Source of the DNA: Pseudomonadota bacterium
Lineage (GTDB): Bacteria > Desulfobacterota > Syntrophobacteria > Syntrophobacterales > Syntrophobacteraceae
Length of the DNA: 64,000 nucleotides
Reading direction: 5' to 3'
Assembly (NCBI GenBank): GCA_023416335.1
Contig: JAEZHY010000068.1
Span: 1-64,000 of the forward strand
Position numbers and translations under genes: made by a program. Below, one piece after another: positions 52,496-62,373 of the stretch. The notes beneath the pieces are model-generated. The model was not told the origin of the DNA. It worked only from the letters and a program-made list of their open reading frames with translations, and did not search any database. Each line of letters opens with the position of its first letter. The stretch's first letter is position 1.

Positions 52496-54166
52496 TCAGA
52501 AGTCCCTCAATTCATGCTCATCGAGAGGAATTACTCTTTCAGCCCTGGCGGCCTTGCTATCGCCGTTTCTGAATGCCGCTTTTTCCGGATTTCCGTTGTC
52601 TTCCCTTTCCGCAGTCGATCGGCGGCTTTCGAATTTATTTGCGGCCTTTGCCGATATATTATTCGGAAGTCCATCAGCACCTGCCCCTTTGTTCCAAATC
52701 CGCACTCCTGCGCTTCTGGATATGCCTTGGTTCGCCGTTCCGCCTACAATGAGCACGAGTTCGTGTACAAACCCTTTCATTTGCTCTGCCTGGGCGTTCA
52801 TCTCCTCGGACGCCGAAGCGGATTCCTCGGCATTGGCCGCGTTTTGCTGCACTACCCTGTCCATGTCGTTCACTGCTTTATTGATCTGCGAAATACCCTG
52901 TGCCTGTTCATTGGAAGCGGCCGTAATCTCGCCAACCAGTTCGCCCATTTTGGATGAACTGTCCGATACCTGCGAGAACTCCGCATTGGTTTTCTCGACT
53001 ATTTCAGATCCCTCTTTTATTTTCTTCACGGTGCCTTCAATGAGATTGGCCGTGTTCTTGGCCGCGTCCGCAGCGCGCATCGCCAGGTTCCGCACCTCGT
53101 CCGCAACGACGGCAAACCCTGCGCCGGCTTCGCCCGCGCGGGCAGCTTCCACGGCGGCATTGAGCGCGAGAAGGTTTGTCTGAAAGGCAATCTCGTCAAT
53201 CGTTCTGATTATCTTGGATGTTTCCTCGCTGGCCCTGGAGATTTCGGCCATGGACCCGGTGAGCATGGACATCGAACCGTTGGCTTTCGATACAATTCTC
53301 GAGGTTTCAGCCATCAGGATGTTGGCCTGGTTTGCATGCTCCGCATTCTGCCTTGTCATGGAAGCCATTTCTTCCAGCGAAGAAGATGTCTCTTCAATGG
53401 ATGCAGCCTGCTGTGAAGCCCCCTCGGCCAATTGCTGGCTCGATCCGGAAACCTGGCTGGATGCCGCCGCAACCTGGTCCGATGCTTCAGTCAGGCCCTG
53501 GACGACGCGATTGATCGGACGAGTTATCGAGAGTGCGAGGTAAACCCCCAGGAACAAGGCTAGAAGGGTCCCGATGCCAGCTGAGATCCAAGTGAAATAG
53601 ACTGCCCCTCCGGCAACCGCCATGTTCTTCTCCGAGGTCTGTTTCGCCGTATTTATCTTCAGTTCGAAAAGATTCGTTATTGCCCCGTCAGCTTGTTTTG
53701 CAACCTTTGCCCCCTCTCCATACAGCAGGGCAAAGGCTTCTTCCCTCTTATTCTCCAACGCCAGACCAACGACCTTGTCCCGCACGGGATAGTATTGCGC
53801 AAGCGCAGTCTTCAGCACTTCGAATTCCTTGCGAACCTCGGCGGAATCGATCGACGGTTCGAATAGCCTCAGATCTTCCTGAACATCCTTGTCCATTTCC
53901 TTTATAGTGTTCAAATAAACCGAAACATCCTTATCCAGGACGAATTTACCCAGGAATACGTCCTTGAGTAATCCCCGCATTGTCTGAAACTTCGTACCGA
54001 TGTCGCCCATATTGCCCAGCGGCTTCGTCTGGATTTCATACATCGCCGTATCGGAATCTTTGATCACATTGATTCTGCTCGTACCGATGTAGCCGATCAC
54101 AAGCGCAACCAGCGAAACAGCCAGGAACCCGCCAATAATCTTCACACTCAACTTCATCCGTTTCAT
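52496..54166 (-). CDS. Methyl-accepting chemotaxis protein
   Basis: The 556-residue receptor has a first helix at about 8-28 and a periplasmic four-helix-bundle-type sensor to about 175. A second helix follows (about 180-210), then a HAMP-like linker with [13 protein letters not shown]. The signalling domain has the hairpin tip [24 protein letters not shown] (abridged in position, near 340-365) and [15 protein letters not shown]. The C-terminal tail is long, charged and lacks a CheR-docking pentapeptide. The frame is open to 54232, but the ATG at 54166 has an AAAAGGGG site. CheW lies just upstream. Confidence 0.9.
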   Translation of the reverse strand: MKRMKLSVKIIGGFLAVSLVALVIGYIGTSRINVIKDSDTAMYEIQTKPLGNMGDIGTKFQTMRGLLKDVFLGKFVLDKDVSVYLNTIKEMDKDVQEDLRLFEPSIDSAEVRKEFEVLKTALAQYYPVRDKVVGLALENKREEAFALLYGEGAKVAKQADGAITNLFELKINTAKQTSEKNMAVAGGAVYFTWISAGIGTLLALFLGVYLALSITRPINRVVQGLTEASDQVAAASSQVSGSSQQLAEGASQQAASIEETSSSLEEMASMTRQNAEHANQANILMAETSRIVSKANGSMSMLTGSMAEISRASEETSKIIRTIDEIAFQTNLLALNAAVEAARAGEAGAGFAVVADEVRNLAMRAADAAKNTANLIEGTVKKIKEGSEIVEKTNAEFSQVSDSSSKMGELVGEITAASNEQAQGISQINKAVNDMDRVVQQNAANAEESASASEEMNAQAEQMKGFVHELVLIVGGTANQGISRSAGVRIWNKGAGADGLPNNISAKAANKFESRRSTAEREDNGNPEKAAFRNGDSKAARAERVIPLDEHELRDF

Positions 54167-54228
54167 GTAAGCCCCTTTTGAGATTTGAATATGTTCAGCC
54201 ATAATCACTAAGACAGTCTGAGATTGGT

Positions 54229-54729
54229 TCAAGCCGCCCGTTCAAGAAACGCAAGCTCTTCCGGATTCAGAACCCGATCGATGTCGAGCAGGATCTTTAT
54301 GCCCCCACCCGTCTTGGCCATGCCGAGAATGTATTCCGTATCCACTTCAGCCCCGAAAGCCGGGGTGTCCTCGATGTCCGCACTTCGTATGTTGATCACC
54401 TCGGATACCGAATCCACAACGATTCCAATGTGATGTCTCTCGGATTCCGAGGCGGTATCGACCACCACGATGCAGGTACGTTCCGTGTAGGCTACTGCGC
54501 AAATTCCGAAGCGGAGGCGGAGATCCAGAACGGGGATCACTTTGCCCCGGAGATTGATGACCCCCTTCACATACTCGGGGGTCTGGGGTATCGGGGTTAT
54601 CCTCATCATTCCGATTATCTCTTTCACTTTCAGGATCCCTATCCCGTATTCCTCCTCCCCCAGTGAAAAGGTGAGGTACTTCCCTTCCCGGTCCATTCCG
54701 GAACCGGCTGCCTCGGTTGCTTCATTCAT
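54229..54729 (-). CDS. cheW: CheW-type coupling protein
   Basis: The 166-residue protein couples receptors to CheA. It has [21 protein letters not shown] at the start, [22 protein letters not shown] near 55-75, and ILLDIDRVL near the end, covering the whole CheW fold. It lies between the receiver-like gene (8-bp overlap) and the MCP gene. No cheA, cheR or cheB is in the window, so it may serve a kinase encoded elsewhere. Confidence 0.92.
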   Translation of the reverse strand: MNEATEAAGSGMDREGKYLTFSLGEEEYGIGILKVKEIIGMMRITPIPQTPEYVKGVINLRGKVIPVLDLRLRFGICAVAYTERTCIVVVDTASESERHHIGIVVDSVSEVINIRSADIEDTPAFGAEVDTEYILGMAKTGGGIKILLDIDRVLNPEELAFLERAA

Positions 54730-55132
54730 GGTCCTGATACCTCCCTCTGATAAGATTGAAGTTTCCCACCTTCTCCAGGACCCTTTGCAGGACCGCCACT
54801 ATTTCCTCGGATGCTAGGCCGGGCCATGCGAGCAGCCGAGGTCTCAGCGTATGTCCCTTCGCGACGGTCTCCGGGTCCCAGTCGGGCAGAACGAGAATTA
54901 CCGGAGTGCAAAACATGAGTTCACGCATGGCGATAACATTGAGCAGGTCCGTGCGGTCCGAACATATGAGCACGATCGCCCATGGATTGGATGCCGGTTC
55001 CAGGAGAGCGGTCCGAAGGCTTTCCCGATCCCGGCAGACTCCAATCCTGTCGGCCGAAAAAGTTTCCGCGATCTTTTCGATCAGTTCCGCAGTGTATTGG
55101 GTCGCCGTTTTACTATAGAAAATCAGCCACAT
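54722..55132 (-). CDS. Degenerate receiver-like protein, function unknown
   Basis: The 136-residue protein alternates strands and helices as a CheY-like fold would: WLIFYSKTA, AIVLICSDRTD, TPVILVLPDWD, RLLAWPGL. The N-terminal acidic pair is absent and the phospho-acceptor position is not an obvious Asp in a consensus context. If related to receivers it is a pseudo-receiver. It overlaps cheW by 8 bp and starts the cheW-MCP unit, so it probably works in the same signalling path. Confidence 0.55.
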   Translation of the reverse strand: MWLIFYSKTATQYTAELIEKIAETFSADRIGVCRDRESLRTALLEPASNPWAIVLICSDRTDLLNVIAMRELMFCTPVILVLPDWDPETVAKGHTLRPRLLAWPGLASEEIVAVLQRVLEKVGNFNLIRGRYQDHE

Positions 55133-55325
55133 ACTCTCGCTCCTTTCCCCGGGGATAAGGCAAGCAGCGTGCCAACAGGCGGCATGATCAATTTATCAAG
55201 GAAAATCAGTCAATTGAGTTATTCTGCCAGGATGGCCGGTTGCGGAGAAATGTCCGATCTACCGGAATACAGCTTTGAACGAACTGGGGAAATCCGGAAA
55301 ATCGGACAGCGTGGAACAAACTACA

Positions 55326-55386
55326 CTGGATCCCGGCTCAAAAGCGACGCCGGGATGACGGGATGGGAACAGCCCGATCCTGTTAT
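55326..55386. repeat. Mosaic repeat fragment, ATCCCGGC/GCCGGGAT module
   Basis: CTGGATCCCGGCTCAAAAGC followed by GACGCCGGGATGACGGGAT is the same hairpin module as at 22.4, 34.0, 37.6, 45.3 and 60.2 kb. It touches the last codons of the sigma-54 regulator gene. Confidence 0.7.
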
Positions 55387-56798
55387 CCCGCAGCTATGGA
55401 ACTTTCGACATGGTGCAGTTTCAGGAGATCGTAAAGGCGTGAGCGCGACAGACCCGATATCTGACATGATTCCTGGATACTGCCGCCGGTCAGGGACGCA
55501 AGTTCATGGAAATAGATCCTGTCCATCTGGTCCCGATATTCTTTGAATGAAGGAAGCCTTTTTGACAATGCCGTCCCGGTCGTCCCCTTCAAATCGGTTG
55601 AGCCTGCATTTTCCAGGGAGCGCCTGGCAAGATGAATCCGGATATCCGGAGGCAGGTGCTGGGGGAAGAGAGTCGGTTCGTAAAAAGCCGCGGCCAGGGC
55701 GCGTTCTAGTGCGTGGAAAAGTTCGCGAACGTTTCCGGGCCAGTCGTATACGGCCAGGGCATTCATAAACTCCGGAGCAAAACCTTTCAGCCCTATCCGA
55801 TGGCGTTTACAGACGTCTGAGATATGATGTCTGGCCAGTTCGGATATGTCGTCCGTGCGTTCGCGCAAAGGCGGGAGTTCAATCACGAAAGAGGTCAGAC
55901 GGAACAATAGATCCGCCCGAAAAGTCTTTTCCTGCGCCATTTTCTTCAGGTCTCTATTGGTCGCAGCGATGAGGCGGAAATCACTCGTCACCTCCACGTC
56001 GCTTCCAACCGGTCGAAAGCGGCGTTCCTGGAGCACTCGCAAAAATGACTTCTGGACCGATAAGGGCAGTTCCCCCACCTCATCCAGAAACAGGGTGCCG
56101 CCGTCCGCCTGCTTCACAAGCCCCGTGCGATGCTTCTCCGCGCCTGTGAAAGCCCCTTTGTCGTGGCCGAAAAGAATGCTCTCCACCAACGTTTCGGGAA
56201 GCACGGAACAATCGAGCACTACGAACGGCTTTCCTGCCCGCATACTGTTCCTGTGAATTGCCGATGCTATAAGTTCTTTTCCCGTGCCGGTCTCACCGGT
56301 TATCAGCACGTTCACTTCATTGTTGGCCACCTGGGCAACCTGGTCGAAGGAATTCTTCATTCGGGCGCTGCCGCCGACCATCCCATCCAGTTTGAGTTGC
56401 CTGACGGCGGTTCGCTTGTCGTTGCCTTTTCTTTCCTCACGGTACTGCAGTGCCCGCATTACCGGCAAGATCATCCCGTGCACCGAAACCGGTTTTTCTA
56501 TGTAGTCCCAGGCACCGCTCCGAATCGCCAGTTCGGCGCCGTTTTTGTCGCCCGAAGCGGTAATGATGATGATTTCGGGATGACATTCGATTTTCTGAAT
56601 CTGCGGGATCGCGTCCATTCCATTCCCATCCGGAAGCCCGACATCCAGCAGGACGACATCAAAGTCCCCCTCCTCGAGCGCCCTCAGTCCCCCGCTCAGA
56701 GTATGGCGCCAAATCGATGCATGCCCGGTACTCTTTATGGCGCATGACAGCATGTCGCAAATCGTTGCATCATCATCGATAATCAGAATCTTTGCCAT
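55383..56798 (-). CDS. Sigma-54-dependent response regulator (NtrC family)
   Basis: The 471-residue protein has three domains. The N-terminal receiver (about 3-120) has IDDD, VVLLDVGLPDGNG, ITAS and YIEKPVS. The AAA+ domain (about 145-380) has Walker A GETGTGKE, the sigma-54 contact loop GAFTGA, Walker B GGTLFLDEV and the arginine-finger region LFRL. The C-terminal Fis-type helix-turn-helix contains SIQESCQISGLSRSRLYDLL. It is expected to activate sigma-54 promoters after phosphorylation. The kinase partner may be the hybrid kinase at 49.0 kb. Targets are not evident. Confidence 0.93.
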   Translation of the reverse strand: MAKILIIDDDATICDMLSCAIKSTGHASIWRHTLSGGLRALEEGDFDVVLLDVGLPDGNGMDAIPQIQKIECHPEIIIITASGDKNGAELAIRSGAWDYIEKPVSVHGMILPVMRALQYREERKGNDKRTAVRQLKLDGMVGGSARMKNSFDQVAQVANNEVNVLITGETGTGKELIASAIHRNSMRAGKPFVVLDCSVLPETLVESILFGHDKGAFTGAEKHRTGLVKQADGGTLFLDEVGELPLSVQKSFLRVLQERRFRPVGSDVEVTSDFRLIAATNRDLKKMAQEKTFRADLLFRLTSFVIELPPLRERTDDISELARHHISDVCKRHRIGLKGFAPEFMNALAVYDWPGNVRELFHALERALAAAFYEPTLFPQHLPPDIRIHLARRSLENAGSTDLKGTTGTALSKRLPSFKEYRDQMDRIYFHELASLTGGSIQESCQISGLSRSRLYDLLKLHHVESSIAAG

Positions 56799-57065
56799 TT
56801 CGCAGACCTCCGGACCATGCCGGTATTGAGTCGGGGGCGCCGAAGCACCCCTTTCAGGTTAAGTTCAATTTGGGGAATATTTTAACTCTGCCTTTAATCA
56901 AGATTCATGCCACAAGCGGCGAACTTAAAACAGGCAGACTGATTGTCATATTAAGCCATTGAATTTAAACAAAAATTGCATCCAATCCGATGAATCGCGG
57001 TGGAAAAATTGCCGGCGAAGCGGCTGTCAGAGCGTTGACGGGCGGGGATTCAATTCCGAGGGTGT

Positions 57066-57761
57066 CTATGTTTCATTATTGAGCACGCCCTTGTCGAGAT
57101 GGCACATGCGCCTCGCCTTCTCGGCGGCTTTCGGATCGTGGGTGACCATGATGATTGTCTTGCCGAATTCCTTGTTGAGTTGTTCAAGCAGATTGAGAAC
57201 CTCCCTGGCGGAGTTCTTGTCGAGGTCGCCCGTCGGTTCGTCCGCAACTATCAGGTGAGGATCGGTCACTATTGCCCGGGCGATTGCCACCCGCTGCTGC
57301 TGGCCTCCTGAGAGTTCCCTTGGAAAATGGCGAGTCCTGTGCGAGAGCCCGACCAGTTCCAGCGCAGTCTCCGCGTGTTCCCGCCTCTGCCTGCGGGAAA
57401 GAGGCCGAAGTTGGAGGGGCAATTCCACGTTTTCCAGGGCGGTGAGCACTGGCAGAAGATTGTAGAATTGGAAGATGAAACCGACATTGAGGGCCCTCCA
57501 TCGGGCCAGATCGGTTTCCCCGAGTTCGGAAATGAGCGTACCGGCCACCACCAGTTCACCGGAATCCGGCCTGTCGAGCCCGGCTATAAGGTTCAAAAGA
57601 GTGGTTTTCCCGGATCCGGAAGGACCCATGAGCGCAAGGAACTCCCCCTCACCGACCTCCAGGTCGATGCCGTCGAGAACGGACACTCTCTCCGCACCGC
57701 GCGAGTAGGACTTGAGGATCTGCCGCGCCAGTACGATTGAATTGTTCGAAGCTGTCTCCAT
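57066..57761 (-). CDS. ABC transporter ATP-binding protein (MacB/LolD type)
   Basis: The 231-residue ATPase of the LolD/MacB/FtsE class has Walker [10 protein letters not shown], the Q-loop [18 protein letters not shown] typical of LolD-like proteins, signature LSGGQQQR, Walker [13 protein letters not shown] and the H-loop VTHDP. It follows the membrane-fusion gene by 25 bp. A FtsX/MacB-type permease gene would be expected next but is absent on either side. Confidence 0.92.
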   Translation of the reverse strand: METASNNSIVLARQILKSYSRGAERVSVLDGIDLEVGEGEFLALMGPSGSGKTTLLNLIAGLDRPDSGELVVAGTLISELGETDLARWRALNVGFIFQFYNLLPVLTALENVELPLQLRPLSRRQRREHAETALELVGLSHRTRHFPRELSGGQQQRVAIARAIVTDPHLIVADEPTGDLDKNSAREVLNLLEQLNKEFGKTIIMVTHDPKAAEKARRMCHLDKGVLNNET

Positions 57762-57786
57762 CTGGAAAAGTCCCTTGCCGGTCGAT

Positions 57787-59004
57787 CTACTCCGAAATCT
57801 CCACCTTGCCGCCGGATTTCAGGCTGGAAGCCGGTTTGAGGACTATCTTATCTCCGTTCCTGACGGGCGGCCCGAGAATGAGATAATCCCCCAGGTACTT
57901 CGGGTCGCTTACCGGGGTCCACTCCGCCTGTCCGCCGTCAACCCGGTAGATTCCCTGTCCGGAAGGCCCCGATGTAAGAGCATCTTTGTGTATCCCGAGT
58001 ATCGGTTGATTTTCCCCCGCTGCCAGGTTCCGGGAAAGGAACGCCACCTTGGCACTCATCTCCGGGAGCACGCGAGGGTCGAGTTCGTCGAAGCGCACCT
58101 TCACCATGACTGTCCCCCGCGTGCGGTCCGCCGTAGGCACAATCATATGCACTCTCCCCGGAAACCGGACGTTCGGAACGGCATCGAGTTGGATTTCACA
58201 GGGCTGGTCCATCCGGACCTTGCTCAGGAAGGATTCCGCCACATCCGCCTGCACCATGAGAGAACTCATATCGGCCATGGTAACCACGGCGGCTTTGGCG
58301 TTCGTTGCGGACCCGAACGGGGCCACGACCTCTCCCACGTCGGCGTCCTTGGTAAGCACTACACCGTCAAAGGGCGCGCGGATGACCGTGTACTCGATGA
58401 GGACCCCTTCCCGCCGGATCGAGGCTTCGATCGATTTGATATTTGCCCTGGCTGAATCGACGGCGGCGTTCGCTTTAAGAAACCTGTCCCGGGTGTTTTC
58501 GAAGTCGAGCTGTGCCACCGCTTTTTTGGCCCACAATTCCTTGAAACGGTTATAGTTTGCCTCGGCCGTTTTCACTTCGGTTTCAGCCCGGATGAGTTCG
58601 AATTTAGCCGCATTCAGCTGTGCTTCGAACTGGTTCTTTTCGGCTTTGAGGTCATCGCTGTCCAACCGGGCGATAACGTCGCCTTCTTTGACGCGGCTCC
58701 CTTCCTGAACACCAAGGTAAACAATGCGGCCGGTGCCCTTCGAGGCAACCGCCGCTTTTCTCTGGGCCACGATATATCCGCTCGCGTTGAAATCCGTTGC
58801 AACCTGGGAAGGGTAGACCCAACCGACGGAAGCAACCCGCACCTTTGCAGCGGGGACCAGGACTCCCGTCCGGACCAGCAGAACTCCGATTGCGATTGCA
58901 ATCGCACTGAGGAGCAAGATCCAGACAATTTTCCTTCTCCTTCGACCAACTGCAAATTGTTCCGAACCGGCTATTTTCAGGCTGGAGATCTTTTCAGCAT
59001 CCAT
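57787..59004 (-). CDS. Membrane-fusion/periplasmic adaptor protein (HlyD/MacA type)
   Basis: The 405-residue protein has one N-terminal helix (about 28-50). It then has a biotinyl-lipoyl-like half ([27 protein letters not shown]), a helical hairpin (about 110-190) and a beta-barrel domain (about 195-290, [20 protein letters not shown]). It should bridge an inner-membrane exporter to the outer membrane or periplasm. With the ATPase gene it makes two-thirds of a MacAB-like exporter. It reads divergently from the hemerythrin gene. Confidence 0.9.
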   Translation of the reverse strand: MDAEKISSLKIAGSEQFAVGRRRRKIVWILLLSAIAIAIGVLLVRTGVLVPAAKVRVASVGWVYPSQVATDFNASGYIVAQRKAAVASKGTGRIVYLGVQEGSRVKEGDVIARLDSDDLKAEKNQFEAQLNAAKFELIRAETEVKTAEANYNRFKELWAKKAVAQLDFENTRDRFLKANAAVDSARANIKSIEASIRREGVLIEYTVIRAPFDGVVLTKDADVGEVVAPFGSATNAKAAVVTMADMSSLMVQADVAESFLSKVRMDQPCEIQLDAVPNVRFPGRVHMIVPTADRTRGTVMVKVRFDELDPRVLPEMSAKVAFLSRNLAAGENQPILGIHKDALTSGPSGQGIYRVDGGQAEWTPVSDPKYLGDYLILGPPVRNGDKIVLKPASSLKSGGKVEISE

Positions 59005-59279
59005 TTCCCACCGTCGAGTTCAGGTAAGTGTCGGAAAAATAAAAAGGCTTTGATTACTGGTTTCAGAAACTATTGAGTATACATGGAAATGGTTTTTTCT
59101 GATAGTACGGGGGCAAAATAAAGCATTTTCGGACCGTGAATGCATACCTTGACAGAGCGTCGCAAATCCATTAATCAAACCCGCAAATCGAAAACATGCG
59201 AGCGGCGGATTTCCCTCTTTCAGGTCCCGTCGCGCCCTCAAAATAATCAAAACGCATCTGCCTGTAATCAGGAGAACCG

Positions 59280-59987
59280 ATGATTTCCATAAAGAACATT
59301 TCCCGCCGCAAGTTTCTCTCACTGGCCGGGTCGACCGGCATGGGCGTTCTGGCGGCCGGATGCTCGAAATCGAGCAATACACCACCCGTCGAAGTCGTTA
59401 CCGCAGTCGAGTCCTTGAATCGCCACCACGGACTGCTTCACCGGTCTATCGCAATATTGGAGGAGATTCGCGGAGGCATGGATGCCCGGATGGACCTTCC
59501 GCCCGAAATCATTCAGAACACGGTGGACATAGTCCGCCGGTTCGTCGTTGATTATCATCAGAAGATGGAAGAGAAATATATTCTTCCGCCATTCGATACC
59601 GCGAAGAAAATGGGAGGGCTCGTCGGCGTTATCCGCGAACAGCACGCGGCCGGAGCCCAGGTCGTTGACATTCTCAAGAACCTTTCGGTCGGATTTTCCG
59701 CCAAAGACCTCGAAAAGCGGCGCACCCTCGGGAGCGCGATTCATCAGTTCAGCAGGATGTACAGGGCCCACTCCGAGCGGGAGGATACCGTGCTTTTCCC
59801 GGCCCTGTGGCAGGTGCTCCCCCCCAAGGCATACTCTGAAATGAATGCCGTTTTTATGAAAAGCGAAAAGGAGGCACTGGGGCCGAGCGGGTTCGATGAG
59901 GCAATCCAGAAGCTGTCGTCAATTGAAAATGTCCTCGGGATCGGAGACCTGGCAGGTTTCACGCCGCGGGTGGATGAGCTGAATTGA
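59280..59987 (+). CDS. Tat-exported hemerythrin-domain lipoprotein
   Basis: The 235-residue protein has a twin-arginine signal (SRRKFLSLAGSTGMGVLAAG) ending in a lipobox Cys (LAAGC, residue about 28), so it should fold in the cytosol and then be lipid-anchored outside. The hemerythrin-like four-helix bundle has candidate iron ligands in NRHHGLLHR, DYHQKMEEKY, REQHAAG and YRAHSERED. Such domains bind oxygen, NO or iron. An ATG start follows the GAGAACCG context. It stands alone on plus. Confidence 0.85.
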   Translation: MISIKNISRRKFLSLAGSTGMGVLAAGCSKSSNTPPVEVVTAVESLNRHHGLLHRSIAILEEIRGGMDARMDLPPEIIQNTVDIVRRFVVDYHQKMEEKYILPPFDTAKKMGGLVGVIREQHAAGAQVVDILKNLSVGFSAKDLEKRRTLGSAIHQFSRMYRAHSEREDTVLFPALWQVLPPKAYSEMNAVFMKSEKEALGPSGFDEAIQKLSSIENVLGIGDLAGFTPRVDELN

Positions 59988-60107
59988 GGGGGTGAGCGGT
60001 GAGGCCAGTCTCACTGGCGTTCGGATCAGTTTGTCAATAATCTCTGGTTTCTATTCGGATATATAAGTAGGCAAAGCATAGCGAAGCCCATCAGGCAATG
60101 GATGGGG

Positions 60108-60370
60108 TTCTCAAGCCGGAGGGGCTGTTGCCTAAATCATCGCGGCAGCCCCGAATGACTCGCAGAGCCCAGCGTCGTCATTCCGGTGAAAACCGGAAAC
60201 CAGGCTTTAGGGCGGATTAATTGTGAATTCAAGACTTTAAAAACCCTGGTTCCCGGTTAACTGCCGGGATGACGGGATTGATGGCTCCGTCGAAAAATGC
60301 CCAGGAACCAGGTCAGGTAGCCCGGATTTTTGAATCCGGGAGCGAAGCGCAAGAGGTGTCGAAAACGCTC
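60108..60370. repeat. Mosaic intergenic repeat, composite copy 3
   Basis: Bases 60108-60312 follow the same block order as 22262 and 45160, with an internal change (CCGGTGAAAACCGGAAACC replaces the TTCTTCRATCAGGACAAG part). The GGATTTTTGAATCCGGGAGC block with AGCGCAAGAGG follows at 60318. No gene is seen in the gap 59988-60406. Confidence 0.8.
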
Positions 60371-60406
60371 CTGTCTCTATAAATCCCGCATTACGTCTGA
60401 CTTCCG

Positions 60407-62110
60407 TCATCTCCGGGCGGAGGAAGCAAACAGCAACATATGTTCCCTGAACTGCCCGAACCAGGGCGAGCGCCCGATATCGGCAAGCCTCGGAGCAAGT
60501 TCGCCGAATAATGCGGCAGCCTGCTGCTGCGATAATCCATCCTCGACTTCGTAGTCATAAGCTATGGACACCGGGTCTCTTTGCAGGCGATCGAGGATTT
60601 TCGTTATCCGGTATCTTTCGGGCTCGTTGTAAACATTCGAACCTTCCAGCAACACGAAAAGAGATTTTGAAACCGCATCGACCGAATCGCCCAGCCTTTC
60701 GAGCAAATCCACCGTGCTTCGCATCTCGACCTCCGTTTCCGTCGGAAAACCGAACAACACGAAGAGAAGATTCCAGATGCCGCACGAATGAGCACCCTTG
60801 ATAATACCTTCCACGTTCTCGATTTGCGTTCCCTTCCGCATGAGATCGAGCACGCGTTGACTGCCCGCCTCCACTCCCCACATTACCAGTCGTAGACCGG
60901 CTTCGTACCCCTGCCCGAGGGTGTCCGAATCGAACCTTTCCGGCTTCGCGTAAGCCGAGTAGAAGAGCTTGCTCCCTTTTTCGATAAGGGCCGATGAGAT
61001 CCCACGCAGCCGGTGCGGGTGGATCATTTCATCGACCAGCGAGAAATGGGAGACTCCATACTTTTCCCGCATCTCCGCGAGCCGTCCGGCAGTATGCTCT
61101 GCGCTCTCCTCCCTATAATCGAGATACGTTTTCCGGTGCGTGCAGAATGCGCAACGTCTCCACGGACATCCGCGTGAAGAGAGGTAGGGCAGAACGGGGA
61201 GTGGAGAATGATATCGGCCGAGTTCGAAATCCGAAAAATCGGGCGGTGGAAGCGAGTTCAGACCCCGCACAGCCTCCGGCGGATTCATTTGCAGGTTGCC
61301 GCCTTCCAGGCGTATCAGCCCGGGTACATCGGAGAGTTGACCTTTCCCGTGTCCAAGAATTTCCGCGAGCTTTTGCAGTCCGATTTCCCCTTCGCCCATG
61401 AGCAGGAAATCGATGATGCCGGCCGGTTCCAGGTCGCCACCTTCTTTTCCGGCCAAAACAGGTACAGGGCCGGCAAGAAGCCGCCCGGGATCGGGCATGA
61501 CGGAAAAGGTGGCCCCTCCGAAAACCGTCTTCATCCCTGATTCCCTGCAAAGCTTCGCAAGGGCCAGGGCGAAGAAGAGCTGCTGGCTGAAAAGGATCGA
61601 AAACCCGACGAGATCCGGCTTGAAGGCTTTTACCGGTTCGATCAGTTCGTCAAAAAACCTGCGCACCAGAGGAGGAACAGGCAGTTCCAGGAGAATTCGC
61701 CGCGAGAAATTGTCGAAAAGCCCATTCACGACCGATCCGAAACCCGAGTAGACCCGGGCATGCGATTCGTACTCTCGCGGATCGAAAAACCGTTTCAGGC
61801 CGCACCCGCCAAGGAAAAACTCCCTCGCTGCGGAGGCCTGTTCGGCGGTGGACTTCCGGTCCGATCCCTTGACTGCGACACGCAGCCGGCCGGCCGTAAG
61901 CCACTCGAACGTCTGCTCGCTGTATGCCAGGTTGAGATCGAAGTTCCGGACCGAACAATCGCTCCCTCGATCGAGGAAAGCCTTCAAAGATGCAATCCCG
62001 AGAGGCGGGCTCATCGGGAACATGGGAGGAGGAAAGACGAGGGCGATCTTGAAGCGCTCACCGCGAAATAGTTCGGGACCAGGCATGTAGACTATTGGAC
62101 CGCCTTTCAA
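60407..62110 (-). CDS. B12-binding-domain radical SAM protein
   Basis: The 567-residue protein has an N-terminal cobalamin-binding-like Rossmann domain (about 15-270, with ALVFPPPMFPMSPPLGIASL). It is followed by a radical SAM domain with the cluster motif RGCPWRRCAFC (C-x4-C-x2-C spacing, near 315). The later strands of the barrel include VMWGVEAGSQRVLDLMRKG. This is the layout of class B methylases and related enzymes. No substrate peptide, tailoring or biosynthetic genes are adjacent, so the substrate is unknown. Confidence 0.85.
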   Translation of the reverse strand: MKGGPIVYMPGPELFRGERFKIALVFPPPMFPMSPPLGIASLKAFLDRGSDCSVRNFDLNLAYSEQTFEWLTAGRLRVAVKGSDRKSTAEQASAAREFFLGGCGLKRFFDPREYESHARVYSGFGSVVNGLFDNFSRRILLELPVPPLVRRFFDELIEPVKAFKPDLVGFSILFSQQLFFALALAKLCRESGMKTVFGGATFSVMPDPGRLLAGPVPVLAGKEGGDLEPAGIIDFLLMGEGEIGLQKLAEILGHGKGQLSDVPGLIRLEGGNLQMNPPEAVRGLNSLPPPDFSDFELGRYHSPLPVLPYLSSRGCPWRRCAFCTHRKTYLDYREESAEHTAGRLAEMREKYGVSHFSLVDEMIHPHRLRGISSALIEKGSKLFYSAYAKPERFDSDTLGQGYEAGLRLVMWGVEAGSQRVLDLMRKGTQIENVEGIIKGAHSCGIWNLLFVLFGFPTETEVEMRSTVDLLERLGDSVDAVSKSLFVLLEGSNVYNEPERYRITKILDRLQRDPVSIAYDYEVEDGLSQQQAAALFGELAPRLADIGRSPWFGQFREHMLLFASSARR

Positions 62111-62280
62111 ATCTATTTATTTGAGATCAGGTCGGGAGAATCCGTGATTTCGGCGGCAAGGCCCAATCAATCCGCCTTTTTGAAGGATTGGATTCCGCGG
62201 ATGGTTCGGTACTCCTGTCCCTGTATCAGCGCGGAATTTTAGCACATTCAGAGGTATCCAAAAACTTGATTCGGCATATA

Positions 62281-62320
62281 TTGACACGTTTTCTTAGCAG
62301 TCTTAAGTTGTGGCTGCTAA
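62281..62320 (+). promoter_or_regulatory. Promoter with CIRCE-like operator (HrcA site) for the Hsp20 genes
   Basis: TTGACA (62281-62286) and TAAGTT (62304-62309) are 17 bp apart. TTAGCAGTC (62294-62302), a 9-bp spacer, and GGCTGCTAA (62312-62320) match the CIRCE layout TTAGCACTC-N9-GAGTGCTAA, with outer TTAGCA/TGCTAA perfect and inner arms 8 of 9 self-complementary. Overlap with the -10 region fits repression by HrcA, which is not encoded in this window. Confidence 0.75.
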
Positions 62321-62373
62321 CAATCAGCGGTAAAGTGAGCACCGAAGCTAATTATTCAAGAGGAGATTGAATT

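Noticed and set aside
22262..60370. CRISPR array made of the recurring intergenic blocks
   Set aside because: Copies are dispersed over tens of kilobases, differ in length and order, and lack regular spacers or cas genes.
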